Assembly: GCF_000251145.1 (NCBI RefSeq)
Contig: NZ_AIDW01000046.1
Location: 1-61,251, forward strand
Reading direction: 5' to 3'
Source of the DNA: Sphingomonas sp. PAMC 26621
Lineage (GTDB): Bacteria > Pseudomonadota > Alphaproteobacteria > Sphingomonadales > Sphingomonadaceae
DNA length: 61,251 nucleotides
The translations under genes and the position numbers were made by a program. Of this stretch, positions 9,060 through 18,154 are shown in pieces; position 1 is the stretch's first letter; each line of letters starts with the position of its first letter. The notes beneath the pieces were generated by a model, which had not been told where the DNA came from, did not search any database, and saw only the letters and a program-made list of their open reading frames with translations.

Positions 9060-10025
9060 TCACCAGTGGAAGGTCTTGGCTTGGGCGGCATCGACGAGCT
9101 TGACGTCGAGCGGGACCTCCTTCGGAACGGTGGCACCCCACTTCTTGGCGAGCGCCATGGCGAGCCCGATGCGCACCATGTCGCCCGGGAACTGGGCCGC
9201 GGTCACGATGAACTTGGAGTTTGGCTTCGCGATCGCCTGCACTGCCTCTGGCGCACCGTCGACCGAGCTGAGCTTGATGTCCTTGCCGCTCGCGTCGATC
9301 GCCGAGAGGACGCCCATCGAGCCGCCGTCGTTGACGCTGAAGATCCCCTTGAGGTTGGGGTGCGACTGAATCATGTTCTCGGAGACCGACAGCGCCACGT
9401 CGCGTTCCTGCTTGCCGTTCTGTGTCTCCACCAGCTTCACGCCGGGGAATTTGCCGAGCGCTTCCTTGCAGCCCCGGACGCGCTCCAGGATGGGTACGAC
9501 GGCGATGCCGTCCAGGATCGCCACCTCGCCCTGTCCGCCGATGGCCTTCGCCATGTATTCGCACGAGATGCGTCCGGCATCGAAGTTCTTGGAGCCGACG
9601 AATGCATCGACCGGCCCTGCGGCATTGGCGTCGACCGCCACCACCGGCAGTCCGGCGGCATGCGCTGCTTGGATGGCGGACTGGATGCCGGCCGAATCCG
9701 TCGGATTGACGAGCAGAACGTCGACCTTCTGCTGGATCATGTCCTCGACGTCGCTGATCTGCTTGGTAACGTCGTGCTTGGCGTCGGTCACGACGACGGT
9801 CGCCCCGACGGTTCCGGCGGCGTCTTCGAGCGCCTTGCGCATCGTGACGAAGTACGGATTGTTCAGCTCCTGGAAGGACATGCCGATCTTGAGCGGCTTG
9901 CCCGTCTTCCGTTCCGGCTGACTGCCGGGACTCTGCTGCGAGCAGCCGCCAAGCGCCGACGCCATCAGCGCCCCGGCGGAAATGCCGAACGCGATCCGCG
10001 TCGAGCTACGATTTACGATACCCAT
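9060..10025 (-). CDS. Sugar/polyol-binding protein of the ABC importer, predicted lipoprotein
   Basis: A 321-residue type-1 periplasmic binding protein (ribose/LacI class). Start ATG 10025 has GGGAGG six bases upstream, better placed than the ATG at 10031. The signal peptide ends in the lipobox-like LGGC, so the mature protein is probably anchored by a lipidated cysteine. The body shows the family frame: IGMSFQELNNPYF, DVLLVNPTDSAGI, VAVDANAAG, IFSVNDGGSMGVL. Aromatic and acidic residues in the cleft suggest a carbohydrate ligand. It sits between the AraC regulator and the ATPase gene. Confidence 0.9.
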   Translation of the reverse strand: MGIVNRSSTRIAFGISAGALMASALGGCSQQSPGSQPERKTGKPLKIGMSFQELNNPYFVTMRKALEDAAGTVGATVVVTDAKHDVTKQISDVEDMIQQKVDVLLVNPTDSAGIQSAIQAAHAAGLPVVAVDANAAGPVDAFVGSKNFDAGRISCEYMAKAIGGQGEVAILDGIAVVPILERVRGCKEALGKFPGVKLVETQNGKQERDVALSVSENMIQSHPNLKGIFSVNDGGSMGVLSAIDASGKDIKLSSVDGAPEAVQAIAKPNSKFIVTAAQFPGDMVRIGLAMALAKKWGATVPKEVPLDVKLVDAAQAKTFHW

Positions 10026-10075
10026 GATCATCCTCCCTGTTGTCGCCGGTCGGTTCGTCGCCGGCAGATTGATAG

Positions 10076-10987
10076 TCAGCTGGCCCACTCGGGCTCGGCG
10101 GCGTTCTCGCGCCGCAGCTTGCGGTATTCGCGCGGACACATTCCGGTCATCGCGCGGAACCGGCGGTTGAAGTTTGACAGGTTCTGGAAGCCGACGTCGA
10201 AGCAGACTTCGATGATCGGCCGCTCGTCGTGCGCCAGCATTTCTCGCGCTCGGTTGATTCGCATCTCGGTAACGTAGGAGACGAAATTGCTCCCAGTCGC
10301 GCGCTGGAAATGACGTGAGAACGTACTCGCCGACATGCCCGTCAGCGCAGCCAGATCGCCTTCGCGCAACTCTTCCACAAGGTTGACCGCGATGTGATCG
10401 AGAATGAAGTTCATGGGCTGCGCCATGAGACCCTTCGGATCGCGCTGGTAGCTGACGCTCGCGAGCAGACGGTGGTCGGATGACCGGCTGAGCACGTCCA
10501 TCAGATCGAAGAACGCGCCGAGGCGACCCGGTCCCGACGCATTCAAAAGGCGCCGGAAGACAGGCTCTACCTGGGAACTTGTGCCTGAGGCAAACCGGAT
10601 CCCCCGCGCGGCGTCCGTGAGGATGCCGCGCATCGCGTCAGTCTCAGGAAAGAGCGCGAGGAACCGGTCAGCAAAATCTTGGGAGAACTGCAGGACGAGC
10701 CCACGTTCGGGTATGACGGTCCCGGGTGCGACGTCGCTCAGCCAGTTGTGCGGGACGTCGGGCCCGGTCAAGACGAGATCTCCAGGAGCGAACGGGCCGA
10801 TGTAATCGCCGACGAACGCGCGGCCGGTCGTCGCCGTCACTAGATGAAGCTCATATTCCGGGTGAAAGTGCCAGCGCACCGTCTTATAGGGGTAGCCGTG
10901 CGCCCAGGCTTTGAAGGACTGACTCGTCGAGACGGCAACGACCTCGAGATCGGGTTGGGACGCAACCGTTGCGGGCTGGGCGACCAT
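10076..10987 (-). CDS. AraC-family transcriptional regulator of the polyol operon
   Basis: A 303-residue regulator: an N-terminal cupin-like ligand domain (WHFHPEYELHLVT, GPDVPHNWL) and a C-terminal AraC double helix-turn-helix. HTH 1 is in LREGDLAALTGMSASTFSRHF and HTH 2 in IIEVCFDVGFQNLSNFNRRF (quoted in part). The start is ATG 10987; GTG 11014 is an upstream alternative. It is the first gene of the seven-gene minus-strand operon, 50 bases before the binding protein, and most likely activates it in response to the transported sugar or polyol. No operator was identified. Confidence 0.88.
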   Translation of the reverse strand: MVAQPATVASQPDLEVVAVSTSQSFKAWAHGYPYKTVRWHFHPEYELHLVTATTGRAFVGDYIGPFAPGDLVLTGPDVPHNWLSDVAPGTVIPERGLVLQFSQDFADRFLALFPETDAMRGILTDAARGIRFASGTSSQVEPVFRRLLNASGPGRLGAFFDLMDVLSRSSDHRLLASVSYQRDPKGLMAQPMNFILDHIAVNLVEELREGDLAALTGMSASTFSRHFQRATGSNFVSYVTEMRINRAREMLAHDERPIIEVCFDVGFQNLSNFNRRFRAMTGMCPREYRKLRRENAAEPEWAS

Positions 10988-11787
10988 TAGTTGGTGACCC
11001 TCGTTTTGTCGCACGCGCCTGTCCCGAACTTGTCGCTCACGTTCACGAGCCTCTCCCTTGGCGAGCCGGATCTCTCTCCCGCTTCTGCATTGGGACAGTT
11101 ACGCCTTGATCTTACCCATCCTCTACTGCCCTCTTTGAGCCGCACCGATACTTTTTTGCAGTCCGGTAGCTGCTGATGGCCTCGCCCGGAACGAACGCGT
11201 CAGCGCTCGCTGCGGGGACAGTCTGCTCCTATTCCTTGCCCGGAATATGGTTCAGCACCGTCTCTTAACCTCGCAGTCTGATCCAGACGGTATCTGTCTG
11301 CCGACAGCATTACGATCTCCGCTGAAGTGGGCAAGGTCCTCGACGTGATACCGGGCACACCGACTACGGGTCGATCTACTCCAGTCTTTAGAAACGCTGA
11401 TTTCGGACCGCCGAAGGTGTTTACCGCTTTCGAACAGGCTAGATCATCATGGACACGCGGACTGACCTCTATATTTTCCGTGTCGACGCACGTCGGTCAA
11501 AATGGATTTCCTCGCGCCGGCTGGATTTTTGTTTGCGGCCTCGGTTCTGTCGCGCATGTAGCGCATGATTGCGGACATTCTTCAGCGGTTGTGCGGGGGA
11601 ACAATCATCACGGACCAAAGCGGTGAAAGCAAGAGCGGAATCCATCAAGCCGAAACGCCGAACACGCTATACGGGCTCCCAAAAGCGTTCCCAGTATTTT
11701 GCCTAGTGGTTGCCGAACAAGCGGTTATTCGCGGAACCGCGGCTATCTTGCGAGCGATCTTACAGACAAAGACGGGCAGCTACTGCG
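10988..11787. other. 800-base stretch without a recognisable gene
   Basis: This should contain the promoter of the AraC-led operon near 11000. Three short plus-strand frames occur, but their residues look like shadow translation and they lack ribosome-binding sites. A frame at 11565-11816 has slightly more natural composition but matches no family I know. The base composition is lower in GC than the flanks, which suggests old insertion or decay. Confidence 0.4.
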
Positions 11788-12159
11788 CTATGCATTCAAA
11801 TGCCGCAGCTGCTTGAACATGTCCGTGTAGCTGGAGAACACGCCATCTACATAATATGCGAGTAGGGGCGTGTCGGAGTGCGCGTGATCCGCGGTCGATG
11901 CGAACCGTTCGATAAGATGATCGGTGCCTGTAGCGAGCTTACCGGCTTCGAACTCCACCGCCGGAAACGTCGCGGTCTGGGTCTGCCCTACGGCTTCCAT
12001 CCGCGCTCGCAGCTGCAGATGAGTCTCGTCGCCGTCGTCGAAGACGATGTATTCTGCGTCTGGCGCAATACGAGACTCCGTCAGGAAGATTCTGAGCTTG
12101 AGGCAGAACGGGCAGTTGCGCTTCAGGTATATCGTGGGTTTCGTCGAAGCTGCGGTCAC
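11788..12159 (-). CDS. Glutaredoxin-like / GST N-terminal domain protein
   Basis: A 123-residue protein with a thioredoxin-fold start, TIYLKRNCPFCLKLRIFLTE, whose CPFC is the usual dithiol active site of glutaredoxins. A cis-proline-like TFPAVEF and a VDGVFSSYTDMF end follow. Family members use glutathione for disulfide reduction in the cytoplasm. It has no C-terminal GST helical domain, so it is not a full glutathione transferase. It lies about 190 bases downstream of the azoreductase gene on the same strand. Confidence 0.72.
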   Translation of the reverse strand: MTAASTKPTIYLKRNCPFCLKLRIFLTESRIAPDAEYIVFDDGDETHLQLRARMEAVGQTQTATFPAVEFEAGKLATGTDHLIERFASTADHAHSDTPLLAYYVDGVFSSYTDMFKQLRHLNA

Positions 12160-12351
12160 GGGATTGTCCTTTGTCGATGGTTACATTGGCCGACTGAAGC
12201 AACAGTTGGAGCCCGGTCAGAGGCATGGGTCTGCGGCAAGCCGAAGGGTGGCCGGCCCGGAGTTTAATGACGTTTCTGGCGCGGACGCTCCATGCACGGC
12301 AGGATACGCACGAAGTGTCCGATCGTTTTGGAGGTCCCAAGACGGTCTGGG

Positions 12352-12969
12352 TCAGGCGCCAGCCGCTATGGCGATCTCGGGTTCGAGGGTTGCGACGAAC
12401 CCGTCCATCGTCCGCTCGCCCATGTCGACGACCTTAGCTCCGCCTCCCGCAACGATCGTCACGTCGGTGATGCCTATTACGCCGAGAATGAGCCGCAGAT
12501 ACTGGGCGGCAATGTCGCGGTCGCGGATCGGAGATCCTTCGGTGTAGACGCCTCCGGACGCGATCAGCACGGTTGCCTTTTTGCCGGTGACGAGGCCGCT
12601 GCCGTCAAACCCGAGGGTCAGGCCCTTGCGGACGATGTGGTCTACCCAGGCCTTCAGCGCGGCGGGCACGTTGTAGTTGTACACGGGCGTTGCGATGACG
12701 AGGTGGTCGGTGGCCAGGATCTCGCCGACGAACTCGTCGGAAAGGCGTAGCGCCTCCTTCATCTCGGGCGAGTGCATCTCTGTGGGCGTGAAGTAGGCCT
12801 GAAGCCATGGCGCGGTGACGAACGGCAGATCGGTGGTCATGAGGTCGCGTTCGACCACCTGGCCGCCAACATGGGCGGCCTGCCAGTCGGCCACGAAACG
12901 ACGGGTCATGGTGCGCGAGATGGATTGCGCGCCACGCGGACTGGTTTCGACAACGAGAAGTTGGGTCAT
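12352..12969 (-). CDS. azoR: FMN-dependent NADH-azoreductase (AzoR family)
   Basis: A 205-residue flavodoxin-fold enzyme that reduces azo dyes and quinones with NADH and tightly bound FMN. The FMN phosphate loop TSPRGAQSISRTM is near the start; TPVYNYNVPAALKAWVDHI (quoted in part) and ASGGVYTEG are the other flavin contacts. Start ATG 12969 is preceded by AGGAGA at good spacing. It lies 19 bases after the dioxygenase stop, so the two genes are probably co-transcribed; the pairing with a divergent LysR regulator is common for quinone or aromatic stress response. Confidence 0.9.
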   Translation of the reverse strand: MTQLLVVETSPRGAQSISRTMTRRFVADWQAAHVGGQVVERDLMTTDLPFVTAPWLQAYFTPTEMHSPEMKEALRLSDEFVGEILATDHLVIATPVYNYNVPAALKAWVDHIVRKGLTLGFDGSGLVTGKKATVLIASGGVYTEGSPIRDRDIAAQYLRLILGVIGITDVTIVAGGGAKVVDMGERTMDGFVATLEPEIAIAAGA

Positions 12970-12988
12970 TTGTAGTTCTCCTGATAAA

Positions 12989-13783
12989 TTAACCGAAGCG
13001 GAAGCCGGAGATCGGCTTGCCAAGAGCGTAGCCATGGAAAGCGATGTGTCCGGCCTCGCCGGACGCGGCGCCGGCCGCCACCATCAGCGGCAGCAGGTGG
13101 TCCTCGTGCGGCTGGGCCTGCCGCGCCCCGGGCGCCTGCGCCCATTCGGCCAGCGAACGATCGCGCGTTTCGCCCGTCACCATCGCCCGGCGCAACCAGT
13201 CGTCGAAGGCCTCCGCTTGGGGATCGGCTCCGCCGTCCCCGCCCATGAAGCCCCTCATGTTGTGGTAGGTCTGGCCGCTGCCCACGATCAGCACGCCCTC
13301 GTCGCGCAGCGGCTTCAAGGCGCGTCCGATCGCGACATGCCGGGCGGGATCGAGCCCGTGCTGCAGGGAAAGCTGAACCGTAGGGATGTCCGCAGCGGGG
13401 AACATTACCTTGAGAGGCACGAACACGCCGTGGTCCCAGCCACGCGACCTGTCCGCCCTGCTCTCGATCCCCGCTTGCCCGAGCAACTCGAGGACGCGCA
13501 ACGCCAAGTCCGGAGAGCCGGGAGCCGGCCAGGTCAGCTGGTAGGTGTGGGCTGGAAAGCCGCTGTAATCGAAGAGAAGCTGCGGCGCGGCGCCGGCGTT
13601 CACCGTCAGGCACTGCTCCTCCCAGTGGCCCGATATCACGAGGATCGCGCGCGGTGCCTCCTCCAGCGTGCCGGAGAAGCCGCGAAGGTAGTCCTCCAGC
13701 TCGGTCCAGGTATCCCGCATTGGGCCCGGATCAAGGAAGAAGCAGGGACCACCGCCGTGGTTGATAAAGAATGTCGGTTGCAT
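12989..13783 (-). CDS. LigB/YgiD-type (DODA family) extradiol ring-cleavage dioxygenase
   Basis: A 264-residue class III extradiol dioxygenase-fold protein. Putative metal ligands are H9 (INHGGGP), H53 (SGHWEE) and H118 (WDHGVFVPL); GSGQTYHN and GHIAFHGYALG are other family marks. Relatives cleave catecholic compounds such as DOPA or have unknown physiological substrates, so the substrate here is not known. It heads a two-gene unit with the azoreductase and is divergent from a LysR regulator across about 75 bases. Confidence 0.87.
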   Translation of the reverse strand: MQPTFFINHGGGPCFFLDPGPMRDTWTELEDYLRGFSGTLEEAPRAILVISGHWEEQCLTVNAGAAPQLLFDYSGFPAHTYQLTWPAPGSPDLALRVLELLGQAGIESRADRSRGWDHGVFVPLKVMFPAADIPTVQLSLQHGLDPARHVAIGRALKPLRDEGVLIVGSGQTYHNMRGFMGGDGGADPQAEAFDDWLRRAMVTGETRDRSLAEWAQAPGARQAQPHEDHLLPLMVAAGAASGEAGHIAFHGYALGKPISGFRFG

Positions 13784-13857
13784 TTGACCGATGTAGGCAG
13801 CTGAGCCACAGCTTGGGAGCGATCAATTTCCGATCGTTTCCATCGGCGGAGGTGATA

Positions 13858-14757
13858 GTGCTTGGTAATCTTAGCCTCGACCAGCTCCGTGTACTTGTCG
13901 CCATCGCGGATACCGGGAGCTTCTCCGCCGCAGGTCGCGACCTGAGGCGCGTGCAGTCGGCGATCAGCCAGTCGGTCGCGACGCTCGAGGCGATTCAGGG
14001 CGTGGCGCTGTTCGACCGCAGCGGCCACAAGCCGCAGCTGACGGCAGTCGGTCGCGTGCTCGTGGACCAGGCGAGGATGGTGCTGGCGAGCGCCGCCCGC
14101 TTCGAGTCGGTTGCGGCAGGCACCCGGAACGGCCTTGAACCCGAACTCGCACTGGCGATCGATCCTCTCGTGCCCACCGCGCCGCTGATCGAAAGCCTCA
14201 GCGCGCTCAGCGACACCTTCCCGCACCTTCCGGTCACCTTCTCAACGGAAGGTTTAGGCGGCTCGCTCCGGCGCCTACGCAGCGGATCCACCGCGCTCGC
14301 GATCTGCCTGCTCTTGCCCGACATCCCCGACGACATCGCCGCTTACCCGCTGCTCCGGATCGCGATGCAGCCGGTGGTCGGGTCAGAGCATCCCCTGGCA
14401 TCGCTCGGACGTCCCGCCACGCGCGGCGATCTCGAACCCCACGTCCAACTAGTGCTGTCCGACCCGGTGGATCCCGGCGGGCCGGCCTACGGAGTTGCAG
14501 GAGCGCGTCTCTGGCGCTTCGTCGACCTTGGTCGACGGCTCGACTTCCTGCTTGCGGGGTTCGGCTGGTGCCGAATGCCCGGTCACCTCGTCTCGGCTCA
14601 CGTCGCGGAAGGACGATTGGTCGGGTTGGATATCGAGAACGACTCAACACCTCGCGAGGGACTCACGATCTATGCAGCACACCGGCGGGACCGCGCGCTA
14701 GGTCCCGCCGGGCGCTGGCTGCTAGACAGGCTGCGGCAGCGCCTATCGTCGCCGTGA
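13858..14757 (+). CDS. LysR-family transcriptional regulator
   Basis: A 299-residue LysR protein: winged HTH in LDQLRVLVAIADTGSFSAAGRDLRRVQSAISQSVATLE (quoted in part) followed by an effector-binding domain. GTG 13858 has GGAGG five bases upstream and is chosen as the start; GTG 13852 is possible. Its divergent position against the dioxygenase/azoreductase pair suggests that it controls them. Confidence 0.85.
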   Translation: MLGNLSLDQLRVLVAIADTGSFSAAGRDLRRVQSAISQSVATLEAIQGVALFDRSGHKPQLTAVGRVLVDQARMVLASAARFESVAAGTRNGLEPELALAIDPLVPTAPLIESLSALSDTFPHLPVTFSTEGLGGSLRRLRSGSTALAICLLLPDIPDDIAAYPLLRIAMQPVVGSEHPLASLGRPATRGDLEPHVQLVLSDPVDPGGPAYGVAGARLWRFVDLGRRLDFLLAGFGWCRMPGHLVSAHVAEGRLVGLDIENDSTPREGLTIYAAHRRDRALGPAGRWLLDRLRQRLSSP

Positions 14758-14816
14758 ACACCGCATTTGGCCATGCGGCTTATCGCTACTCGCCACCGCG
14801 GCGGGGGATGGGCTGA

Positions 14817-15503
14817 ATGAGGGGTTTTGGGGGTAGATCGGCGCCCCGGAGTCCAACCTGTATCGTCATCGACCTTATTCCGGATGGATACCAGTTGGTC
14901 AAAATGAAGGAGTTCATTCTCGATCAGCTGGCCTTCGGTGCTCGGAAGGAGGTCATCGCCGCCTTCTGGGAGTACGTCCTCTGGTTGGAAATCGCCTGCA
15001 AGATAATCGAGAAGGATAAGGTCAGGGCTTATCGGGATTCAAGGCTCACTGCAGGCTTCCAGAAGCTGGAGAGCGCCTTCATCCGCCTTTTTGAGACGGC
15101 GCGAAGGCGTGCCGTCACCTTCAATCGGGAGTCGATAACTGAGGACGACTACTTCGCAGCACTCAACGAGCTGGGGTGGCAAGTCCTTGAGGACCTTGAT
15201 CGCGAGATTGTTGATCTTCGACCCAAGGGATTGGAGCTGCTGTTCGAGTTGCTTTCCCAGAGCGACGGATTAACGCCTGAGAAGTTTAGGTACTTCTGCG
15301 GGAAGAGCATCAATAATGCCGACGACATCAATCGCCTGCTCGACATCATGATCTGGGGCGGAAGCATCGGCGTGATTGAGGGCGGTGTCACGCGGTAAAT
15401 ATTTAATACCGGATACAAGCGGCAGTACCTTCCCGCGAAGATGAAGCCGAACCCTCGGATTGAACTGGTGCTCCATCCGACCCTCATGGCGGCGATCCTC
15501 TGA
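14817..15503 (+). pseudogene. Uncharacterised gene interrupted by an in-frame stop
   Basis: A natural-looking frame runs to a TAA at 15396-15398 and then continues in the same phase for 34 codons (IFNTGYKRQYLPAKMK...LHPTLMAAIL) to a TGA at 15501. The last sense codon before the stop gives ...EGGVTR, so a single base change of a tyrosine codon to TAA would explain the break. The visible body starts convincingly around MKEFILDQLAFGARKE (ATG 14904); upstream is less certain and no ribosome-binding site is seen. The mainly helical C-terminal half resembles the end of larger ATPase-like accessory proteins, but I do not claim a family. Probably the 3' remnant of a larger gene. Confidence 0.5.
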
Positions 15504-16034
15504 CCTCATAACCGCGTCCGTGCCGCATTCCTTACGCAGAAGGCGGCGTATCAGAGATCGAATATCGTGACTTCGCTAAACAAAATCAGATCCATGAGGC
15601 ATTGGCAATTGAGCGGCCTTGCAGGTATAGAGGGCACCGCATTTTCTAATACTTTGCGCTTAGCGAATGTTACGGCAGAATACTTGTTGGGTTTGTTCGG
15701 CACGTTGGTGATGAGTTGATAAGCGCCAAGCTTTCGCTGGCGGATGGCAGCTAACCGCCGTTCCTAGGTCGCACAAGGAGCAAATTCAGCCGTTGGAAAG
15801 CTGCTGTTTCACAGATGAATGAATGGCCGGAAGTCGAACGTGGGAAAGGGCGCTCGAATGTCCACAAGTGGGTCGTCGCGGCGGTCGATCAACCTCGCCG
15901 CCCGAAGCGCTGCCGAGAAACGGCTTCGTGCGTAACATGATGAGATCCAAAATGGGACAGGTTTGGGGCTTCGGTCGCAACGATGCGCTACAGGCTTGGC
16001 TACAGGAGCAACATCGCGGAAGGGAGCGACCACA
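15504..16034. other. About 530 bases without a recognisable gene
   Basis: Short frames on both strands lack natural composition. This is the junction between the degraded segment and the glycan-utilisation module. No terminator or inverted repeat of note was seen. Confidence 0.4.
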
Positions 16035-17039
16035 TCAGCGGGGAGGAGCGAAGATTGGCGTTCCTTGCGCAGACCAGCTGACGCGTTGGATCCGGGGCGC
16101 GCGTTTTGCCGTGCACTTCATGTCAGGCGCGGGATTGGCATGATAGACGATCCAGGTCTCTCGTCCGCCGGCGGAGGTGAAGAAGCCATTATGGCCCGGC
16201 GCGTAGATCCCCGCGGCAGGGGCCTTTGCCACCACCGGGCGGGGTGCCTTGCGCCAGACTACGGGATCGAGCGGATCGCTCCCGCGCGGGGCACTGAGTA
16301 AGCCGATCGCGTAATCGTCCGACCAGCACGCGCTGGCGGAGTAGCTCAGGAAGAGGTCGCCTTTCGGTCCGGCCAGAAATTCGGGCCCCTCGAGTATCTG
16401 CCGTCCGCCGCGGCGCTCCCAGTCGCGATCGGGGCGCGCGATGATGCTTTCTGCTCCGACCAATGTCCACGGATTGACCATTTCGACGATCGCGAGGTCG
16501 CTGTCTGGCCCGACATAAGGCGAATAGACGAAATAGCGTTTGCCGCCATGGCTGAAGGTAGTGCCATCGATGCCGGGCTGCGCCGTCTTCAGGCGGCCGC
16601 GGTCGATCCATGTCCCGCGCGTCGGGTCCGCGTCGCTATTCTCCAGAACGAAGATACCGCGATGCGCATCGTCGTCATGGCCGCTCTCGGCGGCGGTATA
16701 ATATATGTACCAAGCGCCGCCGATACGATGCAGTTCGGGCGCCCAGATCGATTGCGCGTTCGGGCCGGTCTTGGGCGGCGTCCACACAGTAACTTCCGGC
16801 GCGTCCGCCAGTCGCGCGAGGTCCCTGGTCTTGCGGATCGCCAGGCGGTCGCCGAGCGTGTTCATGTAGAAATAGGTGTCGCCCTGCCGGGCGATCCACG
16901 GATCGGGTCCCGACGGCAGCAGCGGATTGGTAATTTCCGTTGCGGCGGCTCGGGCCTCGGCGGCCGTCGTGGGCGGAGCCAGCGCCGCCAGCCCGGCGAT
17001 GCTCAGCAGCGCAAGCGGGCGGATCCGAGTCACGTTCAT
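16035..17039 (-). CDS. Secreted glycoside hydrolase family 43 enzyme
   Basis: A 334-residue five-bladed beta-propeller hydrolase with a signal peptide (cleavage near residue 27). Likely catalytic acids follow the GH43 pattern: general base D46 in GPDPWIA, pKa-modulating D158 in PGIDGTTF and general acid E217 in ILEGPEF. Family members remove arabinofuranose, xylose or galactose from plant polysaccharides; the exact linkage cannot be read from the sequence. It overlaps the upstream gene's stop as ATGA, so both are translated together, and the surrounding genes point to an arabinose- or galactose-bearing glycan. Confidence 0.85.
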   Translation of the reverse strand: MNVTRIRPLALLSIAGLAALAPPTTAAEARAAATEITNPLLPSGPDPWIARQGDTYFYMNTLGDRLAIRKTRDLARLADAPEVTVWTPPKTGPNAQSIWAPELHRIGGAWYIYYTAAESGHDDDAHRGIFVLENSDADPTRGTWIDRGRLKTAQPGIDGTTFSHGGKRYFVYSPYVGPDSDLAIVEMVNPWTLVGAESIIARPDRDWERRGGRQILEGPEFLAGPKGDLFLSYSASACWSDDYAIGLLSAPRGSDPLDPVVWRKAPRPVVAKAPAAGIYAPGHNGFFTSAGGRETWIVYHANPAPDMKCTAKRAPRIQRVSWSAQGTPIFAPPR

Positions 17040-18085
17040 TTGTCCGGGAATGCGGCGACGACCGCGTCATATTGCGCGCGCGAGATGCCGATCATTGATC
17101 CGTGGCGCAGCCCGGCGGGCATCTCGTAGCGATTCCATTCGGGCACGCCGCTATTGCCCGACACCTGGAACCACGGCCCGGCGAGCTTCGGTGCCATCGA
17201 CAGCCCGTAGCTGGTCCCGGCATATTGCTCGTAATACAGCATCCACTCCTTCCCGCTCGGCGCCCGGATTAGCGTCGGCGCTTCGCGGAAGTTGGGGCTG
17301 AGCGGGCGACTGGGCAGCGGATAAGGGCCAAGCAGCTTGGCCGCGCAGCTCATTCGTACCGTCTTGCCGGTGGTCCATGCGTAGGATGGGTAGCGTTCGT
17401 CCTTGATGATCGCGCAATAGCCGCCTTCGACATCGTCGTTCGGCGTGATGATCGTATCGATCGTCGCCATGTTCCAGGCGAACAGCCGGCGTGGCGGCGC
17501 GGCGAAGGTCTTGAGGTCCTTCGACTGGACGTACAGCGTGCGCTGGCTGCCCCAATAGCGTTCGGGATCTTCCTCGGAGCCTTCGAGACTGGGCGTGTGC
17601 CAGGTCAGCAGGAACTGACCCGACGGCTTGTCGAAGAAGAGCTTCGGTGCTCCGATCCGCTGCAGCGGGTGCGGATACCCAGGGACCGCCTGCAAGTCCG
17701 GTTGATAGGTGCCATAGGGCGTCCAGCGCACCAGATCGTCCGAGACCCAGAAGTGGATCAGGGGATCATCGTCGCCCTTGTTGCCGACGAGATAATAGCG
17801 CCCGTCGCCGCCCCGCGCCACCGAGGCATGGCCATGATAGTCGGCCGAGACGGGCTTGCCGGCGTTGACCTGCCGCCAGTGCAGCCCGTCGAGGCTGACC
17901 GAATAGTACAGGACGCCGTAGTGTTCCTTGGTCATGTGGAGAAAGAGATAGGCCTTCGCGGGATCGACATACGGCGTGACCGGCCCGCCCGGAGCGACCT
18001 GGGCGCCCACCCCGCTGCCGGAGACCACGGCCAAGGCCAGACCTACGCCCAACCCGGCGTGCACGATCGATCGAACCAGACGCAT
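17036..18085 (-). CDS. GH43-like secreted beta-propeller protein
   Basis: A roughly 349-residue exported protein (signal peptide about residues 1-28 ending GVGAQ) with repeated propeller blades: LYYSVSLDGLHWRQV, IHFWVSDDLVRWTPYG, TLYVQSKDLKTF. The blade style is that of GH43/GH32-type hydrolases, but I cannot identify the three catalytic acids with confidence. The preferred start is ATG 18085; ATG 18121 is an alternative. It is the upstream partner of the GH43 gene, joined by a 4-base overlap. An inactive or carbohydrate-binding role is possible. Confidence 0.7.
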   Translation of the reverse strand: MRLVRSIVHAGLGVGLALAVVSGSGVGAQVAPGGPVTPYVDPAKAYLFLHMTKEHYGVLYYSVSLDGLHWRQVNAGKPVSADYHGHASVARGGDGRYYLVGNKGDDDPLIHFWVSDDLVRWTPYGTYQPDLQAVPGYPHPLQRIGAPKLFFDKPSGQFLLTWHTPSLEGSEEDPERYWGSQRTLYVQSKDLKTFAAPPRRLFAWNMATIDTIITPNDDVEGGYCAIIKDERYPSYAWTTGKTVRMSCAAKLLGPYPLPSRPLSPNFREAPTLIRAPSGKEWMLYYEQYAGTSYGLSMAPKLAGPWFQVSGNSGVPEWNRYEMPAGLRHGSMIGISRAQYDAVVAAFPDK

Positions 18086-18154
18086 CGCTCCAAATCGCTC
18101 CTCTATCTTTAAGTCATACAAATACGATTATATGGGTCATGTCTAGCGTGTCTG

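Noticed and set aside
8949..10277. 442-codon plus-strand frame across the binding protein and ATPase genes
   Set aside because: Antisense shadow spanning two well-supported genes.
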